From Bicyclus anynana (lineage: Eukaryota > Arthropoda > Insecta > Lepidoptera > Nymphalidae), in assembly GCF_947172395.1 (NCBI RefSeq), contig NC_069098.1, positions 489,001 through 553,000 of the forward strand: a stretch of DNA of 64,000 nucleotides. Reading direction: 5' to 3'. This document shows positions 35,694 to 47,188 of this stretch, piece by piece. The notes under the pieces are model-generated. The model was not told where the DNA came from. It saw nothing but the letters and a program-made list of their open reading frames with translations, and searched no databases. Within the stretch, counting starts at the first letter, position 1; the number at the start of each line of letters is the position of its first letter. The translations under genes were made by a program, and so were the position numbers.

Positions 35694-38254
35694 ATGGTTT
35701 CCGTAAGCCTAATACGGATATGTGCCATAATTTGGCTGGTCTGCGCAGCCACTGTTAACGCAGACTCCAGTGAAAACACCACAACCACAAAAACGATACG
35801 AACAACCATCCTCCCTTCACGGACCACTCGAACAGAGTTGAAGGTCTCCAGAAGTCTGAACCCACATGAGACTCAGACCTTAAATGTGAGGACCAAGTCA
35901 GGACATTTAACACAGTTAATAGTCAAGAAGAAAGACGCAAAGTCAACAACACACGGGAGTAGCACTACTCCTGCACCGACGACTGTAGCGGTCAGAACCA
36001 CATTGACTACCGCAAGAGTGAACAACACAGACGATAACAAGAATAAGACAGAAAGTAGAGACCAAAGAAAACTTAATTTTGGTACAGTCAGCAGCGATCT
36101 AGCTGGTTTCGATTATTATTTAAACAGAAACAAACACGACGACTTTGCTGACATAAAAGCGGAATACGGAAACTGGTCACCTGTATCAGTTTATCCAGAG
36201 TCACATATACAAGAGGATGGTGGAAAACCAGAAGCCGACCCCGAAACCTCCAATTATTATCCAACATACGATAATGATAAGAAGACCGAAAATAAAAAAG
36301 TGTACATAACTACTACCAGTTTTATGGATTACAATCGACCCGCTAAAAGTTATAGATTCGACCCTAATAATCCTGTTATAAAGAATGATCGCAATCCAGT
36401 TTATATAGAAGTTGTAAGTACAAAAGTGTCTGAAGGTGAGAGCAAATCTGCAAATGTACCAGATCCAGTTATGGTTAGTTCTGATCCCATGTATATAAAG
36501 AAAGCTATTGAAAAGTACAATAATAAACGTGGAAGATCTATATTGACACTAGGAGATGATGGCATACCGGAAATACAAGGTGTAAGAATGCCTGATGACG
36601 AATCTGATAAGAAAACATGGAGAAACGCGAGAGTTGTCAATGGTGAACTATTACCCTACCCAGAAGGATATAGCCCACCGAAAGCTGTGCCAGAAGCTGA
36701 TGTTTATCCAGATCTAACAGCCGCAGATCCATCTCAAAACTTGGGCCCCTTCACTAAGGAAGATAATTTTGAACAGCAAGATGGTCCTTTCACAAAGTTT
36801 GATAACATAAAATTCGAAAATAACGACTTCATCCCGACCACTTATACATATAGCAAACCTAAAAAAGATAACCATTTTGTGAAGTCAGGATATGGTCCAT
36901 TCACAAAAGCTGATAATTCTAAAGTAGCCAACTCAAAACTAATAGAATACATTAAGCAAATTAATGAACAAGAATCCAAACGAGACTACTTCAGTGGGCG
37001 TAGTTCTCGAGCTCATAATGGTGATCTGGAATACGCCGAAAGCCATATCCAAAGACGAATGCTACAACACCCCGGCGAAGTGAGCTTTCCTAACTCTGTA
37101 ATTTACACGCCCAAAAATGCTCAGCCAAGTTTCGATGAAAGCGTGAGAAATCCAGTTCTTCAATATGCACACCCTGAGCTAGGAGTGCAACCTGCTAAAG
37201 CTACTCGAGACAGCATTGATAATTATGATAAGGAACGTAAAGTTAAATATTACACAACAAGTGTTCCAAAAAGCGCTCATCCCTATCCCATGGAGCCTAT
37301 TAATGGTTACAATCAACAACGCAGTCAGAGTAACGGACCAAATGCTAATAGGTATTACGAAGACGAATATAATAAATTTGCTTACTACGACAACTCGCAA
37401 AACAGATACCCTTACGGTTATGGCTACGGTTATATAAAACGTGTTCCTGAACCTTCATTGTGGCAAAGATTCACGGACTCAATGAAGGACACGATTAACA
37501 CAGCAAGTCAGACCGTTCATCAACTAACCAGGCCCATAATTGACCCAATTGCTAAAGTAACTCAACCTGTAATAGATCCCCTCGTTGAAGCTACACAGAA
37601 AATATCACATAACCTTGGCCTATATTCACCTAATTCTATCACTCAGAGATACGCTCAAGACAAGATCGGTGTTGCGGCAGCTGCTTCTGGGGCTCCAGCG
37701 ATGCTGCCTGCTATTGGTCTCATGGCTGGAGGAGCAGCATTAGGGCTCGGTGCAGTCGCTGTTGGAAGATTTTTAGACGTTAACCTCATGCGTAGTGGGA
37801 GAACGGGAGATGACACTGATGAATTGGAGAAAGAACATAAGAGAGCCTTTGCAAATGCACCATACGATATAGATAGGAAGATACTCAGCAGACAGCAATA
37901 CTACGATGACAATTACAAAATGCCGAGCGAGAATGTGTACGTCGTCATGTCACCTGAAACAGAGACTGGCCGTTCAAAGAGAAACGCCGTCAGCTACTAT
38001 GAGCCTTATCAAAATATATTCGTCAGACAAAGAAGAAACGTCAAGCGATCCATAGACGAAGTATCTGAGGACTTGCAACACCTCGATGGTAGTCCAGGAG
38101 CCCCGAGTTTGACGGCTACGGCGATGGATCTAGTGAAACAGACGGATTGGAGAGACTCTCAGTGTGCCAAGTTTACGTTCTGTAAGGTGCTAACTTCTCA
38201 ATCATCAGACTCTTTGTTCGCGATGGAAAAGAAAATGGCGTCGCTATTAAAAAT
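35694..38254 (+). CDS. Secreted low-complexity protein, coding exon 1
   Basis: Encodes residues 1-853 plus two bases of codon 854 of a roughly 891-residue protein. The start is the ATG at 35694, right after an acceptor; reading further upstream crosses that splice site. Residues 1-23 form a signal peptide (hydrophobic IIWLVCAATVNA, cleavage likely before D24), so the protein enters the secretory pathway. A Thr/Ser-rich segment follows. GPFTKxDN motifs lie near residues 351, 364 and 401; a YGYGYGY stretch near 580; and a Gly/Ala-rich hydrophobic segment at about 659-695, long enough to span or embed in a membrane. RSKR near 760 and further dibasic sites suggest convertase processing. Mature-protein cysteines appear only at C824 and C830 here. 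The exon ends AAAAAT with donor GTAAGT at 38255. I cannot name the family; extracellular matrix or cuticle-associated roles are possible but unproven. Confidence 0.92.
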
Positions 38255-38690
38255 GTAAGTAGCAATGAATATTTTTTTCTAGTAAAAAGGCTAAATTGAT
38301 TGTTTTTCGTAACACACATAACGTCTGTTCTTAAAGGAAGCTCTAGAACTATAACATAACAACAACCCAAGTTAAAATGTGCTAATTATCAGTTATTTTA
38401 ACAAAAGATTTAATAAACGTCTTGGCTCGAAAGTTGAATTAATGTCAAGAAGCTTTTTTCAAACTTAATATGAAACGAGATGATAATTATAAGTCCAAGG
38501 CTGCAATGAAATACGAGTATTACCGGGTGCGTTGACCCAATAAGACAAGAAATTGTAAGATGCTTTGTGGGAGTGCTTAGTAAATGTAATAATGACTCCA
38601 CTATGCTAAGTATGACAGATACGAAAGCAGCCTTCTTTAAATGACAACAGACAGGAGTAATAGTATTTAAATAGTATATTTAATTTATTA

Positions 38691-38855
38691 AAATGCACAC
38701 AACTGAAAAGTTGGAGGTGCATGCACTTAAACCTACATCGTTATCAACCCATTTTCGGCTCACTGCTGAGCTCGTGTTTCCTCTCATAATGAGAGGGCTT
38801 AGACCAATAGTCCATCACGCTGGCCCAATGCGGATTGGCATTGGTTTAATGCGGA
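38691..38855 (-). mobile_element. SINE family A, rearranged fragment
   Basis: Contains the reverse of the family-A tail (AACCCATTTTCGGCTCACTG) and middle (CACGCTGGCCCAATGCGG) plus a displaced piece of the body (TGCACACAACTGAAAAGTTG). The usual order is broken, so it has been deleted internally. Confidence 0.7.
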
Positions 38856-40852
38856 TTAAACCTACATAATTGTTGCTAAATAAATGTAGCAAGTTTAGAT
38901 AGTAATTATTACAGCATGGTAACTAAAACAGTTTAGACATGACAGTTCTTCTTTCATCCGTTTATCAAACACCGGCTCAAATATTGTCCTACCATTTGTT
39001 AACCGACTTCAAAAAAAGGAGGAGGTTTCTCAATTCAACCTTACATATTTTTTTTTTAGCTACAACTGTCTACCGGTCAGTGGACACCTCGTAAAAAATA
39101 CGGTTAACACAAAGTGATCATTGACGCAATGTGATCATAATATATTTACTTAATATCGGTATCTGCCTGTGTAAAATTTTTTGCATTGTTATGTAAGATG
39201 ACTACGATAATGTATACTTTCTTTCGATATTAATTAAAGATGACCTGCCGCACAGAGCAACAAAGATGTTATGCTTGATTTTTTGCCGATTTTTATAAAG
39301 AATTTTTTGGTTGACTACAACACGTCTCTGTCGTGTCACGAAACACTGAGAAGGGATAATTTTTTCAACTCACAAAATGAAATTGAAAGGAATCCAAAAA
39401 CAAAACATCATAAATTTCATTAATCTGCTTAATAAACCAAAATCTGTGATAAATAACGCTGTCTTAAAACAATAAAATAAAATATATTATAATTTAACTT
39501 ATACATTTTAAAATAAAATGAAGTAAGTCGTTTTTGCGAATTTAATGACCAAAAGTACGGGAATCAAATTATCAACTTAAAATTCTGATAATAATCTGGA
39601 ATAGAAAGACTATAAATCTGATAAAACTAGAACAAGGTGACAGGAAAATGATAAAATTTACGCTAAACAAATATTACCCATTAGGAGTATACCGTCACGC
39701 TCTAGTTTACAAATAGCTGTGCTGTTGAAGGTACTTGTGTCGAGGCTACGCAGCTGCTGACTGGCCTGGATTGTGAGCCACGATTTCGTAATACATCCTG
39801 TGCCCCATCAAACCGCCTTGTAAGGCTCTATAACCAAGGCAACATAAATATTCAACTAAACCTGTAACACCCTGAATTTAGTGACTAACAGTAATTCCTT
39901 ATATAGCATGTACAAACTACCGCCGTATCAGCCGTATCAATGATACGGGGGCCCCGGAATACAAGGACCCCTTACGTATGTAAGCTAAAATTTGTAAAAA
40001 GTAATCTAAAATAAGTATCACTTATAATAAATGGTGGTAATTCCCGGGAAATAAAACCAAAAAAACTGCAGAAATGACAAAAGTAAAACAGCAATACATT
40101 GTGTTGAAAGAGTTAGGGTAGAGTAAATCGATAGCTAAAGAGATATTTCGGGATTTGCCGCTCGTCTATTGGGACCCACAACTAATTTAGGTACAGGGCC
40201 CCTAAGGCACGCTACGCCACTGTCTTTTCTATATTAAAAATCCAAATATTTAAAAACACGTTTCATTTCTTCGGACATCAGAAAGACATCATCAGAAAGT
40301 TTATCCTGTTTACCATCCATTATTTTTTAAAGTTGATAAAAGCTTTCTTGTTTATAATAATTGAGAAACCCATTGTCTATACTACGAGTACCTTGTTGTT
40401 TGTATTCCTTCTCACTGAAGACTTTTATGAAGTGCTTTCATTAACTGAAACTATGTCAGCGAAGTCATAAAGACGATTATGGAGATTCATCTCATTAGCA
40501 ACTCGTAGCGACTGGCCGACTGCATCGTCGCGTTACAGAACTATAATCATGAATTATTCTTATTATATTTATTGCAAACTTTTCGTCTTTATATTCTCTT
40601 ATTATTTCCATTTTTCTACAGATATTGCTATATCAAAAGACTTAAGAATGATAGGCTTTATCTATTTCTCCGTCAGTTGAAGACCGATTAAAATAATCCT
40701 GAGTGGCCGACATGTTTACTTATTCAACCTATGGCAGGCTACTTAATGAGCTAGAAATTTTTCAGAGAAAATGCTCAGATCGAAGTTAGCACGGTCCCGG
40801 TCTTTATATTTAACAGCTGATAGTGGTCATTAAAGGATTTAACATTAGGTAC

Positions 40853-40978
40853 CTCAAGCTCACTAAACCGCATTGGAGCAGCGTTGTGGTTTAAATTCCA
40901 TATCCCGTATTCTATAAGAGTAGGTAGGCCTGGTATAGGCTAATATTGGGCTGGTATAGGCTTATAATGATGATGTTT
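40853..40978 (+). mobile_element. SINE family B, 3' fragment
   Basis: Retains CCGCATTGGAGCAGCGTTGT, a GAGTAGGTAGGCCTGG block and the TATAATGATGATG tail of family B. The head is missing. Confidence 0.6.
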
Positions 40979-41567
40979 TTATTCAGAGAATCAATGAAAT
41001 TTCCCAAGATATACCAACCATCATCGAGAGACACATCTCATTCTGTAATAAACTATAGTTTTGTTTCTTAATTCTTTGTTTCTTTCTCCAAAAAGACAAG
41101 CCATAACATAAATTAGACAAAACGAAAACATGTATCATTACATCATCAAGTCCAGCGAGTAGCTCTGACGCAACCAGCAGCGCGGTCACTCCGTGAGAAA
41201 AAAACTAACCCACAGACAGCGTGCCGCCGTCCAACACCACCAGGGTTACCACTTACCATCATAAGTGCCGTAATTACTTTATTAGTCTACTTAAAGTTGC
41301 GTTAGGAAACAAGTCAAAATAAATTACTTGAAAATTTAAAAAGCCTTCGTTTCTATTAAAAATGAATTACTTAAATGAAATTTGAAAAATTGGATTGCTT
41401 AAAAAGTAACGTGAACTGTAACTTACACAGCTGAGACAAATTATGTCAGTTCACCATTATCGTCTTATTTGAATAGAAGCGGTCCAACAGGATCCCCTAG
41501 CCCGATACCAGAGGATCCCCGTGAACTCATAAATTTATCAGGAACACCTTTAAATAAAATTAAGTAT

Positions 41568-41601
41568 AAAACGTAGTTCAGTCTATACTGAACTACGTTT
41601 T
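41568..41601. repeat. Perfect 15-bp hairpin
   Basis: AAAACGTAGTTCAGT at 41568-41582 is exactly complementary to 41587-41601, with loop CTAT. Intronic. Confidence 0.85.
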
Positions 41602-42084
41602 GCATTAGTCTTAGCAACTGTCTTATAGTTAGCACTGAACCTGAACGTCCAAAGAATGTGGCACCCCTGTCCGTCACACCCGTGCACTCTCCCGCGTCGC
41701 AACAACCCACTTACATAATATTCGGCCACGCACCGACCACGAGCGCGCCCAGTGAAAGTGGTCTGACCACATTCTGGCCGCGGCGGAAATCTCCGACATT
41801 TCACGTTATTTACTGCGGAAACAACGTAACTCAATGCTATGGTAATGTGACACCATGAGATGACAACCCGACCCGTTCTTAAGGTCGTTTGTATATCAAC
41901 GAGCTGATTTACTGTGAATCTTACGACTTGGTTACGCGCTGGTAATCGTAACTTTTACTTTTTGTGGAGTAATGAAAGGGCATGTTTTTTACTTCCTTTT
42001 CATATTAATTAGTCGTAAAACTATTTTAAGAATGGGTACGACAATAGTGGTTATTGATTACGTTACTGAGGCTAAAATATGTCG

Positions 42085-42152
42085 TTGAACGTCGTATCCC
42101 ATCTCCTCTAGAAGGGAGGCCTAGGCCGTTAAAATAGGCTGATAATAATGAA
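42085..42152 (+). mobile_element. SINE family B 3' tail next to a splice acceptor
   Basis: Contains CCATCTCCTCTAGAAGGGAG, GGCCTAGGCCGTTAAAATAG and GCTGATAATAATGAATGG, the 3' end of family B. The acceptor of the last coding exon lies 18 bases further on. Confidence 0.65.
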
Positions 42153-42170
42153 TGGTGATGTCGTTTCCAG

Positions 42171-42285
42171 GTTATCGCGAGGCAGCAGCGCGAGCGCGGC
42201 GGCGGTGTCGCAGCAGCTGGGAGACGTCATGGCGGCCAGCAGGGACCACGCCTGCCACCGCTTCGTCTGCGACTCTCCTCGGTAG
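42171..42285 (+). CDS. Secreted low-complexity protein, terminal coding exon
   Basis: The first base (G) completes codon 854 (AT|G, Met) from the donor at 38255. It is followed by 37 codons and the stop TAG at 42283-42285. The frame matches exactly, codon use is GC-rich like a real exon, and the peptide continues the amphipathic C-terminus (LSRGSSASAAAVSQQLGDVM) before CHRFVC, a C-x4-C motif at residues 882 and 887. Together with C824 and C830 this gives a four-cysteine C-terminal module, presumably two disulfides. The exon is flanked on both sides by family-B SINE sequence. A possible polyadenylation signal AATAAA is at 42761. The other open frames across this exon on either strand are shadows. 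Confidence 0.85.
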
Positions 42286-42402
42286 ACCACCACGACTACG
42301 CCACACCGCCCACGACCAGCATCATACGATATCATCATAACAATACGTCTTAATACCAATAGAAGTTTGCCGTGATATGGCATTAAACTGTATGTTCAGA
42401 AT

Positions 42403-42712
42403 CAGCCTATTTTAATGGCTCACTGCAGGATAGGTGAAATAGATACCCATCACGCTGCTCCAATGTGGTTTGGCGGTTAGGGTGATAAATACATTAACGA
42501 CCATTATCAGATGTTAATGATGATGCCCGGGACGGACGGCTCAACATGCTGTCCGAGTTACAGTGTACTCGTAACTCCACCAACTTCCAAACTCCGGGCT
42601 GAGAATTTTAACTGAAAAATTCAGTACCTCTTATAGCCCGACGCAGGATTCGAACCCTGGAATCTCCCTCATGATCCGAAAACTCATAGCTGAACCACAA
42701 AGCAATGTTTTG
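42403..42712 (-). mobile_element. SINE family B, minus-strand copy in the probable 3' UTR
   Basis: Read minus, the tRNA-like head has the B-box-like CAGGGTTCGAATCCTGC. The TCTCAGCCCGGAGTTTGG block and the tail AGCCATTAAAATAGGCTG follow. It lies between the stop codon of the secreted-protein gene and the first AATAAA, so it may be part of the mRNA. Confidence 0.75.
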
Positions 42713-42760
42713 TAATAACACTCATAAATAAGGTCCTCGCACACGGTTACATATTTTCTC

Positions 42761-42766
42761 AATAAA
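42761..42766 (+). terminator. Candidate polyadenylation signal
   Basis: AATAAA, about 475 bases after the stop codon at 42285. It is the first canonical signal on the plus strand beyond the SINE; its use is unproven. Confidence 0.35.
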
Positions 42767-43906
42767 CTTAAGACAAAAAACCAGCAAAGCAAAAATATGT
42801 TCATGGGCAATTATTGACTGACTATGAGTGGTTGCACCGGTTCCTTGTTGAACGGGTTTTAAAAAAATTAAAATATGATGGTGTGTTATTATTGAGTTAG
42901 GAATTCCAAATGAGAAGAGTACCTAAATCGCGAATGTATACGTAAAGAAAATATGTATTTAACGAAACAAACGATTGCATAGGTACACATATTTTACCTA
43001 CATGCGTTAAACCATCACCAATTTGGTGATTTTTATTATACTTACATGTACGTACCTAGTGTAGCGAAGCACCTGCGGGACGTTCGCAGCGGAATGTTCA
43101 GCTGAAGACGCACGTAAGCCGTCACACCATCCGCAGATGTGTCGCTACACTTACTGCTAAAATAAGCCCAAGAAAATACATATGTAAGAGTAGGTATACC
43201 GATATGAATATACTAAATTCATGAATAAAAATTCATGAAAATACTAATTTCATGAATACTGAATAAACCTCAATCTAATGCTTCAGGAGGCTTCAGGCAT
43301 ATGCATTGTCAATTGTCATTGAGAATAGCATTTTGTAGCAATGTTGAATTGTCATTTTATATCCCTACTCCCTGAATTTAAATTTCTTAAAATTAATATT
43401 GTATAAATACTAGTACTTAATAATTTATTGTATACTATTAATATTTTAGTTAATTTACATTAGAATATAATAAAATAGCCTCCAATAAAATAATGTGACA
43501 AAAATGAGTTAGCCATATTAAGTCGTTCCTAGGAGTAAATAAATCTATCCTAAGCGTGTTCACGAGAAAGAAGTGGAACTTTTATATTTGTACGATTTTA
43601 AAAGCTTATAACATAAACTCAAGCGTCTGATCAATTCATATTCTGGATTTCAAACTTAACTGAAACTATTCAGGTTACATTGATACTGTTTTTTATTTCG
43701 AAATTTCGTATAATTATCCCCACCGTATTCATAAAGTTTTATTACCAAAAAGTTTCACTTCAAAAATACAGATTTTTTCTAGGATTTTGTTACCATTTTG
43801 TATAACGACTTTTGAAATTCAAAATTCTCTGAGTTACAATTTTGTACCTTTTAATAACTTAACAATAAGACATCTTTTTATAGCTTGTTTATTTTTTCTA
43901 TTAAAT
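42767..43906. other. Intergenic AT-rich stretch
   Basis: No exon supported. Around 43067-43150 there is a GC-richer block with no frame. This is the gap between the secreted-protein gene and the LINE. Confidence 0.45.
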
Positions 43907-43934
43907 AAAAAAAAAAAAAAAAAAAAAAAAAAAA
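43907..43934. repeat. A(28) tract at LINE 3' boundary
   Basis: An uninterrupted run of A on the plus strand, so T on the strand of the adjacent LINE. It is preceded on the element strand by CATTTTT-like units. Confidence 0.9.
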
Positions 43935-44107
43935 TGAAAAATGAATTTTATTCGTTTTATAAACATTACATTACATAGTAGGGCTGAGACCTTCTTTTAA
44001 GTGAAAACCTGTGTCAGAAGGTCTCGCTCTCGCTAGTAATTAATATATTATTATACGTTATAAGGAAAAAAACACATCAAAAGAAAATGAATTGAAAATG
44101 GAGTACA

Positions 44108-44205
44108 TAAGTGTGTGTGAGTGCGTGCGTGCGTGTAGTTGTGTGTGAGAGTGTGTGTGTGTGTGTGTGTGTGTATGTGTTTGCGTGTGTGTGTGTGAAT
44201 GTGTG
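44108..44205. repeat. GT/AC microsatellite in LINE 3' UTR
   Basis: Imperfect GT repeats with GTGC and GTGA interruptions, just past the ORF2 stop on the element strand. Confidence 0.9.
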
Positions 44206-44233
44206 GCATTCCTTCCCCTTGTTTTATTTTAAT

Positions 44234-47188
44234 TTATTTAACAATCTTTAGGAGATCTTCGCTTTGATCATAGTCAAGCCCTTTCAAAAATTCACTCACC
44301 CTATTTCTACAATCATACAAATTTAGTGGATATATATTTAACTGTTTATTTATTTTATTGTATAACATACAAGATTGCTTTTTATATTGGGTCGCTGCAA
44401 ATACAGTTTTAGACATGACCATAGGGAATGCTGCACTTTGAGTTCTTTTATTTATAATGGACTGATCAAAGCGAAGAGACTTATGAAGTTTTAAAATGGA
44501 ACTTAATATATATAGTTGTCTTACTGTTAACACATTGCTACATAGATACAGAAGGTCAGTAGGATGTCGATAAGATTTAAAATGTATAATTTTTAATAAA
44601 TAGCGCTGAGCTCTTTCTACCTCAATAAATCGCGTTTTTGCAGAGCCTCCCCACAAAGAAATACAATAGGATATTACCGATTGGGCTAAAACTACATATA
44701 ATTTCATAAGTAATTCAGTTGGAGCAATAAGCCTCAATTTTTTAAAGATCCAAGTTAATTTTCTTACTCTATTGGCAACTAATTCAATTTGGGGATACCA
44801 TGATAGATTTTGGTCGATAATGATACCTAGATATTTAGTCGAAGATACTTTATGAATATTAGGACAAGAGCAATGTTGACTAATTAGATCGTTACATGTG
44901 TGAATTTTTATACTAAAATTGTCGTCAGGTTGTGTATTGTTTTTTATTGAAAAACAAATATAACTAGTTTTATCAGTATTTAAAGTAAGAAGATTTGAAT
45001 TTAGCCACAAGGATATCTTGGAGAGACCTTCTTCGGTACGGCTTTTAACTTCTTTCCAAGAGGTTCCGGAAAACACTATGGCAGTATCATCAGCATAGCA
45101 AAATACTTTAGCATTTGTAAGATTTAGGTGGCATATACCATTGATATATGCAAGAAACAAAGTAGGCCCTAAGACACTTCCCTGTGGAACACCGTAAGAT
45201 ATGTTTGTCACTTCGCTAACATACTCTTTTATTTTAACTCTTTGCGTTCGGTTTGTCAGGTAGTCCTGCAATAATTTTAATGGACTGCTTCTAACTCCCA
45301 TGTGCTCTAGTTTTTTCACAAGAAGAGGTACTGAAACTGTGTCAAACGCTTTTTTTAAATCTAGAAAAACGCACAGACATTTTCTTCTTTTATCAAGTTG
45401 TTCAATTATAGAGGAACTTAGACTAAGAATTGCATCTTCAGTCGATTTTCCTTTTCTAAAGCCAAATTGTGAGTTTGATAATAAGTTGAATTTTTCAAAG
45501 TAGTTAATGAGCCTTGTATTAAGACACTTTTCAAGTATTTTAGCGAAGACTGAAAGGACTGATATAGGTCTGTAGTTATTTAATTCTGTTTTGGTACCAC
45601 TCTTGTGAATAGGTGTAATGATTGCTTCTTTTAGAGGTGACGGAAAAACTCCTTTCTCGAAACACAGGTTAGTGTAGTGGCAAATAATAGGAATCACCTC
45701 TTCCTTTGCTATCTTTACGAAGTTAGTAGTAATATTGTCCCAGCCTGATGAGCTTTTGGATTTGAGACCAGAAATTATACTAGTAATTTCTTCTACAGTA
45801 GTACCCAATAACACGAAAGATGAAAGTTGGTTATTGGGTATGTCTGGAGTGTAGGTTTTCAACTGATTACTTGTTATTATGTCTTCTGCTAATTTCTTGC
45901 CAATACTGGCAAAATAATCATTAACGTAATTAGCAGAGTTGGTAGGAGATGATCTAAGTTTAAGCAACGTAGTATTGTCATTATGAGTTTTCGCTAGGTT
46001 AGTGACTTTTTTAATGTTTAACCACAAGGTCTTGGAATTTTTCGAGGATTTTGCTAACTGTTCTCTGTCATATTTTATTTTTAATTTTTTAATAAGATTG
46101 TTGCAATAGTTTCTGTAGCGCTTATACGTTATTTTTATTATCTCATCATGAGGATTTAGTTTTACCTTTTTTTGTAGTTTGTTACGATTTTTTATACATC
46201 TCAGGATACCTGGCGTGATCCACGGCTTTATAATGCGTTTATTTCTTGGGATATATACAGTTTTCGTATTTAATTCTAAGGTACTTTTTAGATCATTTAT
46301 TAGTTGATAGATTACATAGTTAGGGTCATCAAAAAAAAGTAATCGAGAAAGATTTTTTTCAGTTAGAGTTTTAAGAGCGTCATCATAATTTGTAACAGTT
46401 TTTGTTTTTGGGGCATAATTTTTTCGTTTAGGATTTTTTAAGTTTAGTAGTACAGTTAAATGATCAGTGATTGTGGTGTTAAGAACAACTATGTTTGCAG
46501 ATGTATTGTTTTTATTAATTTTTAGGAAAAAGTGATCTAGACAATTTGACCCACGGGTAGGAAGCACATGCCCAGGTAGAAATCCGTGAGTAGAGAGCAT
46601 ATTCAAGTAATTAGATCTATTGTTACGCTCATTTGCTCGTTCGGTAACTTTTGGAATAATGTTTATGTTTATGTCACCAGTCAAAATTATGTTTTTTTGT
46701 GTTTTTAAATTTTCGAGGTAACTGTTTAAAGAGTTGATAAATGGATCTGCAAAAGAACCTGAGGGAGAACGATATATGCCGATAATTATGCAACCATCTA
46801 ATTCTATTTGAAGACAGGATGCGTCTGATAACATTATCTCACTGGAGTCGACATTTAGCGAGTTTTTTACATAAATTACCACACCATCATTTTGATTTAA
46901 GTAAGTAGTGGTTGCAAAAGTGTTATAGTTTTGTAGAATTGGCATATTTTTGTCAGGATTAAGCCAACATTCCGTCAGTACGATTACATCTGTATCAAAG
47001 TTAAATGATGAGAGCGTAATTTCCAAGTCGTGTATATTGCTGTAGATACTACGAATGTTTTGATTTAGGACGGTTATATCCTGATCTCTAACCTGAAAGT
47101 GGTTGTCTAATTTTTCTAGATCGCAGTTACATGATTGAGATATATCTGAATTATCTATTTCTTGCGCATTTGATAATTGACTATCCAT
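44234..47188 (-). CDS. LINE ORF2: endonuclease and reverse transcriptase
   Basis: About 984 residues from the ATG at 47188; upstream in-frame codons before this Met start with TTG. The N-terminal part is an APE-type endonuclease: LNQNIRS near residue 43, TECWLN near 72, GDININI near 172, and ITDHLTVLL further on, with TDH replacing the usual SDH. The reverse transcriptase follows, with NYRPISVLSVFAKILEKC near 545, FLDLKKAFDTV near 608, YGVPQGSVLGPTLF near 670 and the catalytic CYADDTAIV near 696. After it comes a C-terminal region with KYLGIIIDQNLSW and a thumb-like part. The enzyme would nick genomic DNA and copy the element RNA at the nick. No stop or frameshift is seen across nearly 3 kb, so the protein may be functional. 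Confidence 0.93.
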   Translation of the reverse strand: MDSQLSNAQEIDNSDISQSCNCDLEKLDNHFQVRDQDITVLNQNIRSIYSNIHDLEITLSSFNFDTDVIVLTECWLNPDKNMPILQNYNTFATTTYLNQNDGVVIYVKNSLNVDSSEIMLSDASCLQIELDGCIIIGIYRSPSGSFADPFINSLNSYLENLKTQKNIILTGDININIIPKVTERANERNNRSNYLNMLSTHGFLPGHVLPTRGSNCLDHFFLKINKNNTSANIVVLNTTITDHLTVLLNLKNPKRKNYAPKTKTVTNYDDALKTLTEKNLSRLLFFDDPNYVIYQLINDLKSTLELNTKTVYIPRNKRIIKPWITPGILRCIKNRNKLQKKVKLNPHDEIIKITYKRYRNYCNNLIKKLKIKYDREQLAKSSKNSKTLWLNIKKVTNLAKTHNDNTTLLKLRSSPTNSANYVNDYFASIGKKLAEDIITSNQLKTYTPDIPNNQLSSFVLLGTTVEEITSIISGLKSKSSSGWDNITTNFVKIAKEEVIPIICHYTNLCFEKGVFPSPLKEAIITPIHKSGTKTELNNYRPISVLSVFAKILEKCLNTRLINYFEKFNLLSNSQFGFRKGKSTEDAILSLSSSIIEQLDKRRKCLCVFLDLKKAFDTVSVPLLVKKLEHMGVRSSPLKLLQDYLTNRTQRVKIKEYVSEVTNISYGVPQGSVLGPTLFLAYINGICHLNLTNAKVFCYADDTAIVFSGTSWKEVKSRTEEGLSKISLWLNSNLLTLNTDKTSYICFSIKNNTQPDDNFSIKIHTCNDLISQHCSCPNIHKVSSTKYLGIIIDQNLSWYPQIELVANRVRKLTWIFKKLRLIAPTELLMKLYVVLAQSVISYCISLWGGSAKTRFIEVERAQRYLLKIIHFKSYRHPTDLLYLCSNVLTVRQLYILSSILKLHKSLRFDQSIINKRTQSAAFPMVMSKTVFAATQYKKQSCMLYNKINKQLNIYPLNLYDCRNRVSEFLKGLDYDQSEDLLKIVK

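Larger units (their letters stand above)
38255..42170 (+). other. Phase-2 intron, 3.9 kb, of the secreted-protein gene
   Basis: Donor GTAAGT at 38255, acceptor GATGTCGTTTCCAG ending at 42170. The intron holds SINE fragments (38691-38855, 40853-40978, 42085-42152), a repeat terminus at about 39001-39040 (CCGACTTCAAAAAAAGGAGG), a 15-bp hairpin (41568-41601), and a GC-richer block at about 41650-41830. No further in-frame exon is required by the phases. Confidence 0.8.
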
